Part shown: in pieces, positions 33,278-42,372 of the stretch | Layout of the letters: each line of letters starts with the position of its first letter | Numbering within the stretch: the first letter of the stretch is position 1 | Origin: Pyxidicoccus caerfyrddinensis | GTDB taxonomy: Bacteria > Myxococcota > Myxococcia > Myxococcales > Myxococcaceae | Length of the DNA stretch: 64,000 nt | Direction of reading: 5' to 3' | Assembly: GCF_010894405.1 (NCBI RefSeq) | Contig: NZ_JAAIYA010000003.1 | Coordinates: forward strand, 186,001 to 250,000 | The notes under the pieces: generated by a model | The model's input: the letters and a program-made list of their open reading frames with translations, nothing else | Told to the model about the DNA's origin: nothing | The model's database searches: none | Made by a program: the position numbers and the translations under genes

Positions 33278-34753
33278 ATGAGTCTGCGCTCCTGGCTCGC
33301 GGCGACGATGGGGGTGCTGGCCCTGCTCACGCTGGCGGCCGCCGTCTCGCTCGTCGTCCTGACGAGCGTGTTGGACCGCTCCGCCAGCACGCTGGGCAAC
33401 TCCGTCGAGGGCGTCCGGCTCGCGGAGGAGGTGGAGGTGGGTCTGCTCTCTCACGAGCGGCTGGTGAGGGAGCGGTTGACCTCCGTGCCCCTCGATGACG
33501 GCCGGGCCTCGCGCGAGGTGCTGGAGTCCTCCCTGCAGCCACAGCTCGCGGAGCTCCGGCGCATCGCCGCCACCGACGGGGAGCGGGCGCTGCTGGATGA
33601 CGTGCGCAAGAATGTCGACGTCTACCTCGCCCAGCAGCGGGACAAGCTCGAGACGCGCGTCGAGGAGGCGGGGCCACCGCTCGACAGGGCGTTGAACGGG
33701 CTGGAGAAGGTCATCGAAATCAACGTGGAGGAGGCCCGCGCCGCGCGCGAGGATGCGGCGCGGCTCAACCGCCTCGCCGACACGGTGGGCCTGGTGCTCG
33801 GCGTGATGCTGCTGGCCGGCGTGGTGGCCGTCACCTTCCTGTTGCGGAGCATCGCCCTGCAGCCGCTGCGGGACATCAGCCAGGCCATGCGTCGCTTCGG
33901 CTCCGGCCGCAAGCGCACCCGCGCGCCCGAGGCGGGCCCCACGGAGCTGCGCGACATGGCGCGCACCTTCAACGAGATGGCCAACAGCCTGGCGCACCAG
34001 CAGGAGCAGCAGCTCGCCTTCCTCGCCGGGGTGGCCCACGAGCTGCGCAACCCGCTGTCCGCCCTCAAGCTGTCCACCGCCCTGACGGGCCGGAGCGGCG
34101 CCCCGATGACGCCCGAGCGCATGGAGCGCACCCTGGCGCTGGTGGGCCGGCAGGTGGAGCGGCTGGACCGGATGGTGGGAGATTTGCTCGACTCCACGCG
34201 AATCGAGGCCGGCAAGCTGGAGCTGCGGCCGGAGGTGCGCGACGCGAGGGAGCTGGCCCGCGAGGTGGTGGAGCTCTACCGCTCCGGGGACAGCGGGCAT
34301 GTCCTCCAGTTGTCGCTGTCGGAGACCTCCGTGCTGGTGCGCGTGGACCCGGCCCGGCTGGAGCAGGTGGTGCACAACCTGGTCAGCAACGCGCTGAAGT
34401 ACTCGCCGGCCGGCAGCCGCGTGGACGTGGCGGTGCGCCGCGTGGAAGAGGAGGCCGTGCTGTCCGTGACGGACCAGGGCATCGGCATCTCCGAGGACGA
34501 GAAGCGGCTGCTCTTCGCCCCCTTCCAGCGCGCCGGCAACGCCCGCCAGCGGGCCCCGGGCGTGGGCCTGGGACTGTCGGTGGCCCGCCGCATCGTCGAG
34601 GCGCACGGGGGACGCATCGAGGTGGAGAGCCAGCCCGGTACCGGCTCCGTCTTCAAGGTGTGCCTGCCGCTCGCCGCCATGGTGGCCCGGCTCCCCGAGG
34701 CCGCGTCCCCGCCGGCCAGCTCGCTGCCTCCTCCGGAGGGGACGCTGCACTGA
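33278..34753 (+). CDS. Membrane sensor histidine kinase (HAMP, HisKA, HATPase)
   Basis: 491 aa. ATG at 33278 after TGGAGG. Two transmembrane helices (about 7-29 and 168-190) bracket a periplasmic helical sensor region without a known ligand fold. HAMP linker about 190-243, then HisKA with the phosphoryl His in AHELRNPLSALKL near residue 254. ATPase lobe: N box VVHNLVSNALKYSP, G1 VTDQGIGIS, G2 GVGLGLSVARRIVEAHGG. No response regulator gene lies next to it, so it is an orphan kinase as often seen in myxobacteria. A second kinase is encoded two genes downstream on the other strand. Confidence 0.9.
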   Translation: MSLRSWLAATMGVLALLTLAAAVSLVVLTSVLDRSASTLGNSVEGVRLAEEVEVGLLSHERLVRERLTSVPLDDGRASREVLESSLQPQLAELRRIAATDGERALLDDVRKNVDVYLAQQRDKLETRVEEAGPPLDRALNGLEKVIEINVEEARAAREDAARLNRLADTVGLVLGVMLLAGVVAVTFLLRSIALQPLRDISQAMRRFGSGRKRTRAPEAGPTELRDMARTFNEMANSLAHQQEQQLAFLAGVAHELRNPLSALKLSTALTGRSGAPMTPERMERTLALVGRQVERLDRMVGDLLDSTRIEAGKLELRPEVRDARELAREVVELYRSGDSGHVLQLSLSETSVLVRVDPARLEQVVHNLVSNALKYSPAGSRVDVAVRRVEEEAVLSVTDQGIGISEDEKRLLFAPFQRAGNARQRAPGVGLGLSVARRIVEAHGGRIEVESQPGTGSVFKVCLPLAAMVARLPEAASPPASSLPPPEGTLH

Positions 34754-34859
34754 GGACGGGGCCCGGTGTTGCCTGACGCGCGTCGGCCCGGAGATGCAGG
34801 ATGCACCCTTGCGGACCCGGACGTACCTTGCGGTCCACACCATGGGAGTTTCCCGGAAT

Positions 34860-35465
34860 ATGAAGACCCTGCGCCGAGTCGCGCCGCTCGCCGCCCTGCT
34901 GGCCCTCGGGGGCCTGGGGGCGTGTGCGTCCCAGAAGCAGGGGCCGGCCGCCGCCACCCCGCCCGCGCCGAAGCAGGACGCGGCCACTGTCATCCAGTCC
35001 ACGGAGGGCGGCTTCGCCGTCGCCATCCCCGGGCCGGTGAGTGAGGAGCGCCGCACGCAGACCACCGAGGTCGGCGAGGTGACACTCCACACCTTCATCG
35101 CCGTACGCCCGGAGGCGGACACCGCCTACTACGTCTCCTACACGGACTTCCCGGCCGCCGCGGTGGCCCAGGCGGACCCGCGCGACGTGGTGGCCCGCGC
35201 CAGCCACGGAGCGCTGGAGGCGCTGGGGGCCACCGGCCTGGCCTCGCGGCCCCTGATGATGGACGGCTTCCCCGGCTGGGAGGTGGAGGGCGTCTCCGGC
35301 CCGCGCCACCTGCGCGGCCGCTTCTTCCTTGTGGGCCCGCGCCTGTACCAGCAACTGCTGCTGCATCCGGACGGCAAGCCGCCCCACGACGCGGACCGCT
35401 TCTTCGAGTCCTTCAAGCTGGACCCGCAGGTGACGGCGATGCTCACGGGCTCGCGCCGCTCCTGA
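34860..35465 (+). CDS. Lipoprotein of unknown function
   Basis: 201 aa. The ATG at 34860 gives a lipoprotein signal with basic start (MKTLRR) and lipobox GGLGAC; an in-frame ATG at 34842 is possible. A Pro/Ala-rich linker precedes a compact alpha/beta domain with STEGGFAVAIPGPVSEERR, AYYVSYTDFPA and a final ADRFFESFKL, resembling proteins that detect small changes in envelope composition, though no family is certain. It lies about 100 bp after the histidine kinase gene and may be its partner or output. Confidence 0.7.
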   Translation: MKTLRRVAPLAALLALGGLGACASQKQGPAAATPPAPKQDAATVIQSTEGGFAVAIPGPVSEERRTQTTEVGEVTLHTFIAVRPEADTAYYVSYTDFPAAAVAQADPRDVVARASHGALEALGATGLASRPLMMDGFPGWEVEGVSGPRHLRGRFFLVGPRLYQQLLLHPDGKPPHDADRFFESFKLDPQVTAMLTGSRRS

Positions 35466-35483
35466 GCCGTTACCGGAGTGCTG

Positions 35484-36587
35484 CTACCGCGAGGGCGGGT
35501 GCAGCGGCAGCCGGACGGTGAACGTCGTTCCTTCTTCTTCCTCCGAGCGCACGGCGAGGCCACCGCCGTGCGCGCGCACGATTTCGTGCGCGATGTAGAG
35601 GCCCAGGCCCAGGCCCCTGCGGCCCGGGGTGTGCGCGCCCCGGCGGAAGGGCTCGAAGAGGTGCGCGCGCAGGTCCGGAGGGATGGCGGGGCCCTGGTTG
35701 TGGACCTCCAGCACGGCGATGGTGCCGTCGGCGCGCGTGGTGACTGTCACGGGCGTGCCCTCCGGGCTGTGCTGGAGCGCGTTGCCCACCAGGTTGGAGA
35801 CCACCTGGGTGAGCCGGCTCCGGTCCCACCTTCCCGGCGGCAGGGGCGCGAGCAGGCTGCGCAGTTCGCGCGCGGGCCAGGCGACCTCCAGCTCCTCCAC
35901 CACCTCCTGGCAGAGGGTGTCCAGGTGCATGGACACGGGCTCCAGCGGGAAGCCGTCGCCCAGCCGGACGCGGGTGAAGTCGAGCAGGTCGCCAATCATG
36001 CGCTCCATGCCGGCGGCGCTCCGGGCGATGCGGGCCACCACGCGGCCCTGGCGCTCGTCGAGCGTGCCCGCATGGAGCAAGGCGTTGGCCCCGGCGAGGA
36101 TGGCGCTGAGCGGGTTGCGCAAATCGTGGCTCACCACGCCGAGGAAGTGCTCGCGGAAGCGGGAGGTGCGCTCGCGTTCCTCCTCGGCGCGGTAGCGCTC
36201 GGTGACGTCGAGCACGGTGCTGACGTAGCCGGCGACGGTGCCGTCCGGGTGCACGTGCGGCACATAGGTGGCGTTGATGCAGCGGGTGCCGCCGCTGTAG
36301 GGCACGGGCCGCTCGAAGTGGACGCGCTGGCCGGCCAGGGCGACGCGGACGGCGGGGCGGAGCATCTCGTAGGCTGCGTCTCCCACCACCTCGCGCACGG
36401 TGCGGCCGAGCATCGCCTCGCGGGGGTGGTTGAACCACGCGGCGTAGGTGGTGTTGGCGAAGAGGTAGCGCTCCTTCGCGTCCACGTACGCCAGCATGAC
36501 CGGGGCCGCGTCCGCCACGACGCGCAGGCGCTGCGCGAAGGTCTCCAGGTCCTCGTCGGGCTGTGGTGGGAAGGGAGGGCGCAACAC
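35484..36587 (-). CDS. PAS-domain sensor histidine kinase
   Basis: About 367 aa from a GTG at 36587. The open frame continues to a TTG at 36677 behind AGGGA, so a longer form is possible. A single PAS domain spans about residues 15-130 (VVADAAPVMLAYVDAKERYL, with EVVGDAAYEMLRPAV). HisKA follows with HDLRNPLSAILAG (His about 153), then an HATPase with VVSNLVGNALQHSPEGTP, VHNQGPAIPPDL and GLGLGLYIAHEIVRAHGG. No membrane helices, so cytoplasmic. No neighbouring receiver gene, so another orphan kinase. Convergent with the lipoprotein at 34860. Confidence 0.85.
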   Translation of the reverse strand: MLRPPFPPQPDEDLETFAQRLRVVADAAPVMLAYVDAKERYLFANTTYAAWFNHPREAMLGRTVREVVGDAAYEMLRPAVRVALAGQRVHFERPVPYSGGTRCINATYVPHVHPDGTVAGYVSTVLDVTERYRAEEERERTSRFREHFLGVVSHDLRNPLSAILAGANALLHAGTLDERQGRVVARIARSAAGMERMIGDLLDFTRVRLGDGFPLEPVSMHLDTLCQEVVEELEVAWPARELRSLLAPLPPGRWDRSRLTQVVSNLVGNALQHSPEGTPVTVTTRADGTIAVLEVHNQGPAIPPDLRAHLFEPFRRGAHTPGRRGLGLGLYIAHEIVRAHGGGLAVRSEEEEGTTFTVRLPLHPPSR

Positions 36588-36797
36588 ATACCGGCCGTAG
36601 CACGGCCTCGAGGCCGTCGCTTGCGAGCGGCCCCGGGGCGTCCAAATCCAGACGCTCCGCTCGCATGCCAGGGCCAATCCCTGCTCAATGACTCATTGCT
36701 TCATGCGGGGCGGGTGATGATGCGCCTCCGGGGTGCTCGTGTTGTCGGGCCTGGTTGTCGGATAGTGCTGGCTTCAGTCAGGCAGGAGGCAGGACGG

Positions 36798-37001
36798 ATG
36801 CATTGGCGAGCCGCCGGAATGGGGTCACTCTGTCTCGTCACGAGCCTCGGATGCCCGCACGAGTACGCGCGCGAAGGGACCGTTGACCGTGCCGTGCACA
36901 AGGACGTCATGGAACGTCAGCGGCAGCGCTGCTCGGAAGAGGACCTCGAGCGGTTCTGCAAGGACGAGGAAAGCGCACAGTGCCGCGAGAAGTGCGGATG
37001 A
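36798..37001 (+). CDS. Very small lipoprotein
   Basis: 67 aa. ATG at 36798 after AGGAGGCAGG. Signal-like N-terminus MHWRAAGMGSLCLVTSLGC with a lipobox Cys, then a charged helix (DVMERQRQRCSEEDLERF) and four further Cys. It overlaps the next gene in ATGA, so it is translated with the Cys-rich protein and may form a disulfide-linked partner. Too small to assign further. Confidence 0.65.
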   Translation: MHWRAAGMGSLCLVTSLGCPHEYAREGTVDRAVHKDVMERQRQRCSEEDLERFCKDEESAQCREKCG

Positions 37002-37885
37002 CCGCGAAGCGCGCGGTGCTCGGCACTGTCGTGGCGGTGCTTCTGCCGGTGCCGCTCGTGTTGCTGTTCCTCGAGAGCAGGGGGGGGATGGGTCCGGGCC
37101 GTGGGGGCGCGGAAGCGGACGGGGTCGTCCCTGTCCTCAGTCACGAAGAGCGTAGGGCGCGGGCGACCTATCACCGGGACTGTGAGCGCGGCTCGGACTG
37201 TGAGGCGCCGCTGGCCTGTGTCACGGACCCTCGGGTCTGGGTCGGCTACTGCACCGACAGCCAGTGCATGTCGGACGTGCAATGCCCGGAGGGGCAGGTC
37301 TGCCGGAGCGTGGCCTCCACCGAGGGAAGGCCCCTGGTGCGCTACTGCATCCCGAAGGGAGCGCGCCACGAGGGAGAGCGCTGCGTGCCCCTTCCGAGCA
37401 CTCGGGAAGAAGCGTGTGCCGAGGGTTTGCTGTGCGGAGGCGGCCAGGGGTGGTGCGGCCGTCCCTGCCGTCGAGGCGAGCCGGGAGCCTGCGCGGACGG
37501 ATTCTTCTGTGCGGACGTCACGCCCGAGCCCATCTGCCTGCCGAGTTGTAGGGCGCAGGGCTGTGCTGAAGGACAGCAGTGCATCCGGTTCGACGAGGGC
37601 GCGTCCGCGTGTGCAAACGTATACGGGAGCCAGTGCCAGCAGGCCACCTGCCTACCCGACAGTGAGTGCCGGGTGCTCGACTCGCTGTCACGTCCAGGCA
37701 GTGTGTGGATGGACTGCGTGCGCAAGTGCGGGGAGGGACGGCCCGCCTGTCCCTCCGGGAGTGTCTGTTACATGTGGCGCTGCCAGCCCTCGTGCGACCC
37801 CCACGTGCCAGGTGCATGCGGGGATGGTTTCCGCTGCGAGCAACTCAAGCCCGACAAGCCGTGGGTCTGCCGTCCGGACTGGTAG
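36998..37885 (+). CDS. Secreted or anchored Cys-rich protein
   Basis: 295 aa. N-terminal hydrophobic segment (VLGTVVAVLLPVPLVLLFL) acts as a signal or anchor. The rest has many Cys in modules of about 45 residues, such as CMSDVQCPEGQVCRS, CAEGLLCGGGQGWCG, GACADGFFCAD and CGDGFRCEQL. These resemble the Cys-rich repeats common in myxobacterial surface proteins and form disulfide knots. Translationally coupled to the 67-aa lipoprotein. Function is unknown. Confidence 0.78.
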   Translation: MTAKRAVLGTVVAVLLPVPLVLLFLESRGGMGPGRGGAEADGVVPVLSHEERRARATYHRDCERGSDCEAPLACVTDPRVWVGYCTDSQCMSDVQCPEGQVCRSVASTEGRPLVRYCIPKGARHEGERCVPLPSTREEACAEGLLCGGGQGWCGRPCRRGEPGACADGFFCADVTPEPICLPSCRAQGCAEGQQCIRFDEGASACANVYGSQCQQATCLPDSECRVLDSLSRPGSVWMDCVRKCGEGRPACPSGSVCYMWRCQPSCDPHVPGACGDGFRCEQLKPDKPWVCRPDW

Positions 37886-37962
37886 CGCGACGCCAGGGTA
37901 CTGGGGAGCGACATCCGGCCCTGCCACGGCAGGTGCAGTACCTGCGCATGACGGGCCGGGGC

Positions 37963-38574
37963 TCAGACCGCGCGCAGCAGCGGCAGCCCCGCGCGCATGC
38001 GGGCGACGATGAGCGGCTCGACGAGGCTCCCGGAGTCGTCGAACAGCGACGCGTCGAGGACCTTGCGGCGCTCCTCGTCCTTCATGCCTCCCAGCGCGGC
38101 CACTCGCGCGCTCACGCTCCCGTGGACGGAGACGACGTTGCTCAGCGAGAGGGCCGCCTCGCCCGACAGGCTCCCGAGCACCTCGAAGAAGTGCCCCTTC
38201 TCCACCAGGCACCGCGTGGTGAAGCTCCCCTTCACCACGCACACCTCGTTGCAGAACGAGTTGCCGTACACGTCGCCCACCACCACGTCCCCCAGCACGA
38301 CGAGCTTCCCCATCGTGAGCAGCGCCCCGGCCCTCAGCGAGCCGGTGACGACGAGCGTCGTGTGCGGCGGATTGACGAGCAGCCCATCCACCTGGAGGTC
38401 GCCGAGGACGATGCAGGACTCTTCCTGCTCGAAGTCGGGCAGGTGCACGGGTCCCGGGAGAACGGGGACGCCCTCGCGGAGGGGACCGAAGTAGTCCGAG
38501 AACTCGGTGGGGATGCTCGCGTTGAGGCTCGCGGTTTCATCGGCGGACAGTGGGCGCGGCGACGGCAGGCTCAT
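37963..38574 (-). CDS. Polymer-forming cytoskeletal (bactofilin-like) protein
   Basis: 203 aa. The centre is a stack of short hydrophobic strands with the spacing of a right-handed beta-helix: VLGDLQVDGLLVN, LVVTGSLRAGALL, LVVLGDVVVGDVYGN and CVVKGSFTTRCLVEKG, like bactofilins, which polymerise into filaments. N- and C-terminal tails are longer than in the minimal family. No membrane anchor. Weaker Gly-loop conservation than classical bactofilins, so the annotation is at family level. It is followed 12 bp away by the next minus-strand gene's stop at 38587. Confidence 0.7.
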   Translation of the reverse strand: MSLPSPRPLSADETASLNASIPTEFSDYFGPLREGVPVLPGPVHLPDFEQEESCIVLGDLQVDGLLVNPPHTTLVVTGSLRAGALLTMGKLVVLGDVVVGDVYGNSFCNEVCVVKGSFTTRCLVEKGHFFEVLGSLSGEAALSLSNVVSVHGSVSARVAALGGMKDEERRKVLDASLFDDSGSLVEPLIVARMRAGLPLLRAV

Positions 38575-38586
38575 GGACGCGTGACG

Positions 38587-39858
38587 CTACCGGGTGACGT
38601 AGAGGTACGCGAGGCACATCTCGTCCTGGGTGCCCTCGCCCCACCGCACCGTGCGCGGCGTGGGGTTGTCCCAGATGCAGCTCAGTTGCAGCCGCGAGCG
38701 GCCCGAGCGGAAGTCCACCGGCTCCTCGTAGAAGTACATCTGCTGCCAGTGGAAGTCCCACGCGGGGATGTCGATGAGCGTGCCGGCCTCGCGCTGCAGG
38801 ACGATGCGCCGCCCCAGCGTGTGCATGTGCGGAATGACGCCCCATAGCCTCCCCGCCGGGACGACCTGCTGGAACGTGTATCGGTAGCCCTGCCCACCCG
38901 CCGGAATCGCGAAGCCGTCGCTCGCCACCAGCATCAGCGCGGCGGGGTTCGCCACCGGCTCCCTCGCGAACTGCAAATCCACTCCCGTGCGGTCCGCGAC
39001 GCGGGGTCCGTTGTTCAGGTTGTAGTGGACCTGCATCACCACCACCGTGCCCGGCTGCACGCGCACCCCCGTGCCCTCCGGGTAGCGGGTGGCCGGCGTG
39101 CCCGGCGCCCACGCGCCCAGCACGGACTGGTCCTCCACGCCCGAGTCTCCGAAGCACGTCCACCCCGGCCCCGGCTCGCGCGCATCGGCCTGACGCGCGG
39201 CCGCCTCGGGCACGTTGAAGAGCAGCACGTGGTGCACCTGGTGCCGCGCTCCCGGCAGCACCTCGAAGCCGATGACGTCCCGCGCCTCGCGGAAGCCGGG
39301 CTCCAGCAGGAAGCAGTGGTAGTCGTCCTGCTGGGTGCCGTTGGGCACGTAGGCCTCGGCGGGCTCCATGCGCGTGTCCACCCAGCCCAGGCCCTGCGGC
39401 GCGGGCTCGGGCGGCGGCGCGGTGGCCGGGTCTCCCTCTGGCGCGCCCTGCGTGGACCAGGCGGAGAGGATGGCCACCTCACCGCGCGTCAGCCGGCGCG
39501 AGTCCTTGAAGCGGAGCTCCCCCGGCGCGGGCATCCACGGTGGCATCCGCAGCTGTGTCACCGCGGTGGCCATGGCCGCGTGTCGGGCGGATGCCTGCGA
39601 GTAGGTCTTCATCGCGAAGGGCGCCATGCCGGCCTCCGCGTGGCAGCCCTGGCAGCGGCGCTGGACGATGGGCGCCACGTCGTGGTGCCACGTCACCGGG
39701 CCTCCGCTGTAGGCGGGGCCTCCCTCCTCGGGCTCGGCGGTCCGTATCTCCGGGAGCGGGAAGGCATCGTCTTCGTCGTCCCCGGGGTCCTCCTTCGCGC
39801 AGCCCACGGCCCCCAGCAGTCCGACGCCCGCCAGCAGGGTCAGCAGCAGTCGATTCAT
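38587..39858 (-). CDS. Lipoprotein with cytochrome-like CxxCH and copper type II monooxygenase-like domain
   Basis: 423 aa, ATG at 39858 after AGGAGGATTC. Lipoprotein signal ending GLLGAVGCAKED. Near residue 70 a heme-c type motif CQGCHAEAGMAPF. After it the copper-binding landmarks of the peptidylglycine/dopamine monooxygenase fold: HQVHHVLLF near 208, VVMQVHYNLNN near 275 and IPHMHTLG near 344. This points to an ascorbate- or electron-dependent copper hydroxylase on the outer or cytoplasmic membrane face, with the heme perhaps supplying electrons. The exact substrate is unknown. It sits alone between signalling genes. Confidence 0.8.
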   Translation of the reverse strand: MNRLLLTLLAGVGLLGAVGCAKEDPGDDEDDAFPLPEIRTAEPEEGGPAYSGGPVTWHHDVAPIVQRRCQGCHAEAGMAPFAMKTYSQASARHAAMATAVTQLRMPPWMPAPGELRFKDSRRLTRGEVAILSAWSTQGAPEGDPATAPPPEPAPQGLGWVDTRMEPAEAYVPNGTQQDDYHCFLLEPGFREARDVIGFEVLPGARHQVHHVLLFNVPEAAARQADAREPGPGWTCFGDSGVEDQSVLGAWAPGTPATRYPEGTGVRVQPGTVVVMQVHYNLNNGPRVADRTGVDLQFAREPVANPAALMLVASDGFAIPAGGQGYRYTFQQVVPAGRLWGVIPHMHTLGRRIVLQREAGTLIDIPAWDFHWQQMYFYEEPVDFRSGRSRLQLSCIWDNPTPRTVRWGEGTQDEMCLAYLYVTR

Positions 39859-40034
39859 CCTTGAATCCTCCTCGTCCGACGTCCGGCCACGCGTGCTCCC
39901 GCACCCTGCCAGTGAAACGCGCCGCGCACATCCGTCCCCGGTTGGAGGCGGAGGCCGGGAGGGCGGGCCAGGGGACTCCGTCTGGAGGCGGAGTCCTCGC
40001 TCCTCCTCCAGGCGGTGGAGATGCGGGAGGCGGC

Positions 40035-41576
40035 GTGCCAACCTCGGCGGCCTCCATGCGTCCCTTGCGTCCCTGGCAGCGGTTGCAGTGGCGGCTCACA
40101 CTGGCCTGTGTGGGCGCCACGCTGGGCCTCGCGTTGCTGCTCGTCGTGGTGCTGCTGGCGCTGGCCGGCAACTACCTGCTCCGCTCGCAGGGCATGGCGG
40201 TGGACGTGGCGGCGGAGGCGCTCGCCAAGGCCGGCGGCCTCGCGCCCGCGCTGGCGGCGCGGCCTCCGGACGTGGACGCGATGGAGCGCATCCTCTCGCG
40301 GGAGCTGGGGCAGGCGGAGGCGCCGCCGCCGTCGCAGGAGAATGCGCTGGAGGTGGAGATTCGCCTGGGCGGCCCCGGGGCGGGCACGGTGGGCGTGCTC
40401 GACGCGAAGGGTGCGCCCCTGATGGCGGTGGACTTCTCCGGCGCGGGCGTGTCGCGCGCGGAGGGCTTCAGTCCCTCGGCGGAGGAGGCCGTGCTCATCA
40501 CCCGGGCGCTGTCGGGCGTGACGGCACCGGAGTCGCTGGGCCTGCGCGGGGACAATGGCGGCTTGGTGGCGGCGGTGCCGGTGAGGGATGGCGCCGGGCA
40601 CGTGCTGGGCGCGGTGGTGGCGCGGATGAAGCCACCCATGCGGCCGAGGGACTTCGTGGGCTCGGTGCTCGGGTTCGTCCTCGCGCTGGGCGTGCCGCTG
40701 GTGCTGCTGGGCACGGCGGTGGGGCTGGTGGTGGGCGCGCTCAGCGCGCGGCGGTTGCTCGCGGGGCTGCGGCCGCTCACCTCCGCCGCGGATGCGTGGT
40801 CCAAGGGAGAGCTGGACGTGGTGGCGTCCGTGCCGCCCGGGGATGAGTTGGCCGTGCTCGCGGACCGGCTCAACCAGATGGCCGGGCAGCTTCGCGCAGT
40901 GGTGGGACTGCGGCAGGAACTAGCAGCTCGCGAGGAGCGGGACAGGCTGGCGAGGGACCTGCACGACACGGTGAAACAGCACCTCTTCGCGGCGGCGATG
41001 CAGCTGGGCGCGGCGAAGGCGCACCTGCAGCGCCAGCCCGAGCGCGCCGAGGCCTGTCTCACCGAGGCCAGCGAGCTGGTGGGGACCTCGCAGCGCGAGC
41101 TGGTGTCGCTGCTCCAGGAGTTGCGGCCGCGCGCTCTCGGCGGCCCGTGGCCCGAGCCGCTGCGCCAGCAGGTGGAGTCGTGGTCCGCGCGCACCGGCAT
41201 CGCCGCCGACGTGCGGCTGGATGCGGGGCCGTTGCCGCCCTCCACCGCCGAGGCGCTCCTGCGCATCCTCCAGGAAGCCCTGGCCAACGTCGCGCGGCAC
41301 AGCGGTGCGAGCCGGGTGCGCGTGTGGTTGGGGAGCACCGGGCCCGAGCGCCAGGCCCTCGTGGTGGAGGACGACGGCCGCGGGCTGCCTGCGGAGCGCC
41401 GTGGCGGCATGGGCCTGGACATCATGCGCGAGCGCGCCGAAGCGCTGCCGGGAGGCCACTTCCGCCTGGCTCCGGGCGAGGCGCTGCCGGGCCTGCGCGT
41501 CGAGGCGGCCTTCACCTCCGGCCCGCCCGAGCTGGTGTCGCGACAGGTGAGTCCCCAGCCCCAGGGTGGGCCTTGA
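40035..41576 (+). CDS. Sensor histidine kinase, NarX-type (HisKA_3)
   Basis: 513 aa from a GTG at 40035 with GGGAGG just before it; a Met at 40056 is the alternative. Two transmembrane helices (ACVGATLGLALLLVVVLL and VLGFVLALGVPLVLLG), an extracytoplasmic sensor segment between them and a HAMP. The dimerisation motif RDLHDTVKQHLFAAAMQLG with its His is typical of HisKA_3, then ATPase motifs ILQEALANVARHSGA and EDDGRGLP with GMGLDIMRERAEALPGG. It probably phosphorylates the NarL-type regulator encoded at 42373, with an OB-fold protein gene between them. Divergent from the copper-monooxygenase-like gene (176 bp). Confidence 0.88.
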   Translation: MPTSAASMRPLRPWQRLQWRLTLACVGATLGLALLLVVVLLALAGNYLLRSQGMAVDVAAEALAKAGGLAPALAARPPDVDAMERILSRELGQAEAPPPSQENALEVEIRLGGPGAGTVGVLDAKGAPLMAVDFSGAGVSRAEGFSPSAEEAVLITRALSGVTAPESLGLRGDNGGLVAAVPVRDGAGHVLGAVVARMKPPMRPRDFVGSVLGFVLALGVPLVLLGTAVGLVVGALSARRLLAGLRPLTSAADAWSKGELDVVASVPPGDELAVLADRLNQMAGQLRAVVGLRQELAAREERDRLARDLHDTVKQHLFAAAMQLGAAKAHLQRQPERAEACLTEASELVGTSQRELVSLLQELRPRALGGPWPEPLRQQVESWSARTGIAADVRLDAGPLPPSTAEALLRILQEALANVARHSGASRVRVWLGSTGPERQALVVEDDGRGLPAERRGGMGLDIMRERAEALPGGHFRLAPGEALPGLRVEAAFTSGPPELVSRQVSPQPQGGP

Positions 41577-41655
41577 GACCCGCGACCGGAGTGTGACTGC
41601 GAGTGTCAGTAATCCAGGGTACAAGGTGAAGCGCGCCACGCTAAAGGCGCATACA

Positions 41656-41671
41656 GCCTCCTTCGGGAGGC
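41656..41671 (+). other. Stable UUCG tetraloop hairpin between kinase and OB-fold gene
   Basis: GCCTCC (41656-41661), loop TTCG, GGAGGC (41666-41671). A C(UUCG)G tetraloop with a 6-bp GC-rich stem is exceptionally stable in RNA. It lies 80 bp past the kinase stop and 17 bp before the next start, so it may terminate, stabilise or modulate translation. No U-run. Confidence 0.4.
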
Positions 41672-41688
41672 AGAACCAGGGGCACTCC

Positions 41689-42354
41689 ATGTTCACGGTG
41701 CGTATGCAGTGGAAGGTCGGGCTGGCGGCGCTACTCGCGGTGGCGGTCCTCGCGGTTCCAGGCGCCGTCGTGGCGAAGGGCCCGCACGGCTCCATCGCCC
41801 AGGCACGCCAGCAGCCACTGGGCAGCACGGTGACGGTAGTGGGCGTGGCGACGTCGTTCACCGGAGCGTTCTTCCCCAACGACAACGGCTTCGCCATCCA
41901 GGACAAGAAGGTCGGCATCTACATCCTCGACTCGCTCGCCGCGGACATCCAGGTCGGCCAGGTGGTGCGGGTGACGGGCACGCTGACCAACTCCTTCGCA
42001 CAGGTGCTCAGCGTCGCGCCGACGTCCATCGAGGTGTTGGGCGAGGCGAACGTGCCCCCGCCCCATCCCGTGAAGACGGGGGATGTGAGCGAGGCGACCG
42101 AGGGCCGCCTCGTGCGCATCAAGGGCACCATCGTCAGCGACATCGAGGATGACGCCCCCTACGGGTTCAAGTTCGAGGTGGATGACGGCACTGGCCCCAC
42201 GTTCGTGTTCGTCAACACCGGCACGGGCATCGACGTGAGCGGGCTGGAGCAGGGCCAGCGCGTCGTCATCGAGGGCTTCAGCGGAGAGTTCCTCGGGGAG
42301 TACGAAGTGGACCCCGTGTTCCAGGAGGACATCCGCGTCCTTCCGTCACACTGA
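41689..42354 (+). CDS. Exported OB-fold protein between a kinase and its regulator
   Basis: 221 aa. ATG at 41689 with AGGGG upstream; ATG 41704 is also possible. Signal peptide ending AVPGAVVA. The mature part resembles tandem OB folds: QQPLGSTVTVVGVATSFTG, QVGQVVRVTGTLTN, GRLVRIKGTIVSDIEDDAP and GQRVVIEGFSGEFLG, a pattern found in exported nucleic-acid or small-ligand-binding proteins (YgiW/BOF-like). The setting, between a membrane kinase and its response regulator, suggests it senses or delivers the signal outside the cytoplasm. Confidence 0.7.
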   Translation: MFTVRMQWKVGLAALLAVAVLAVPGAVVAKGPHGSIAQARQQPLGSTVTVVGVATSFTGAFFPNDNGFAIQDKKVGIYILDSLAADIQVGQVVRVTGTLTNSFAQVLSVAPTSIEVLGEANVPPPHPVKTGDVSEATEGRLVRIKGTIVSDIEDDAPYGFKFEVDDGTGPTFVFVNTGTGIDVSGLEQGQRVVIEGFSGEFLGEYEVDPVFQEDIRVLPSH

Positions 42355-42372
42355 GGGTTCTCGCGAGACGAC

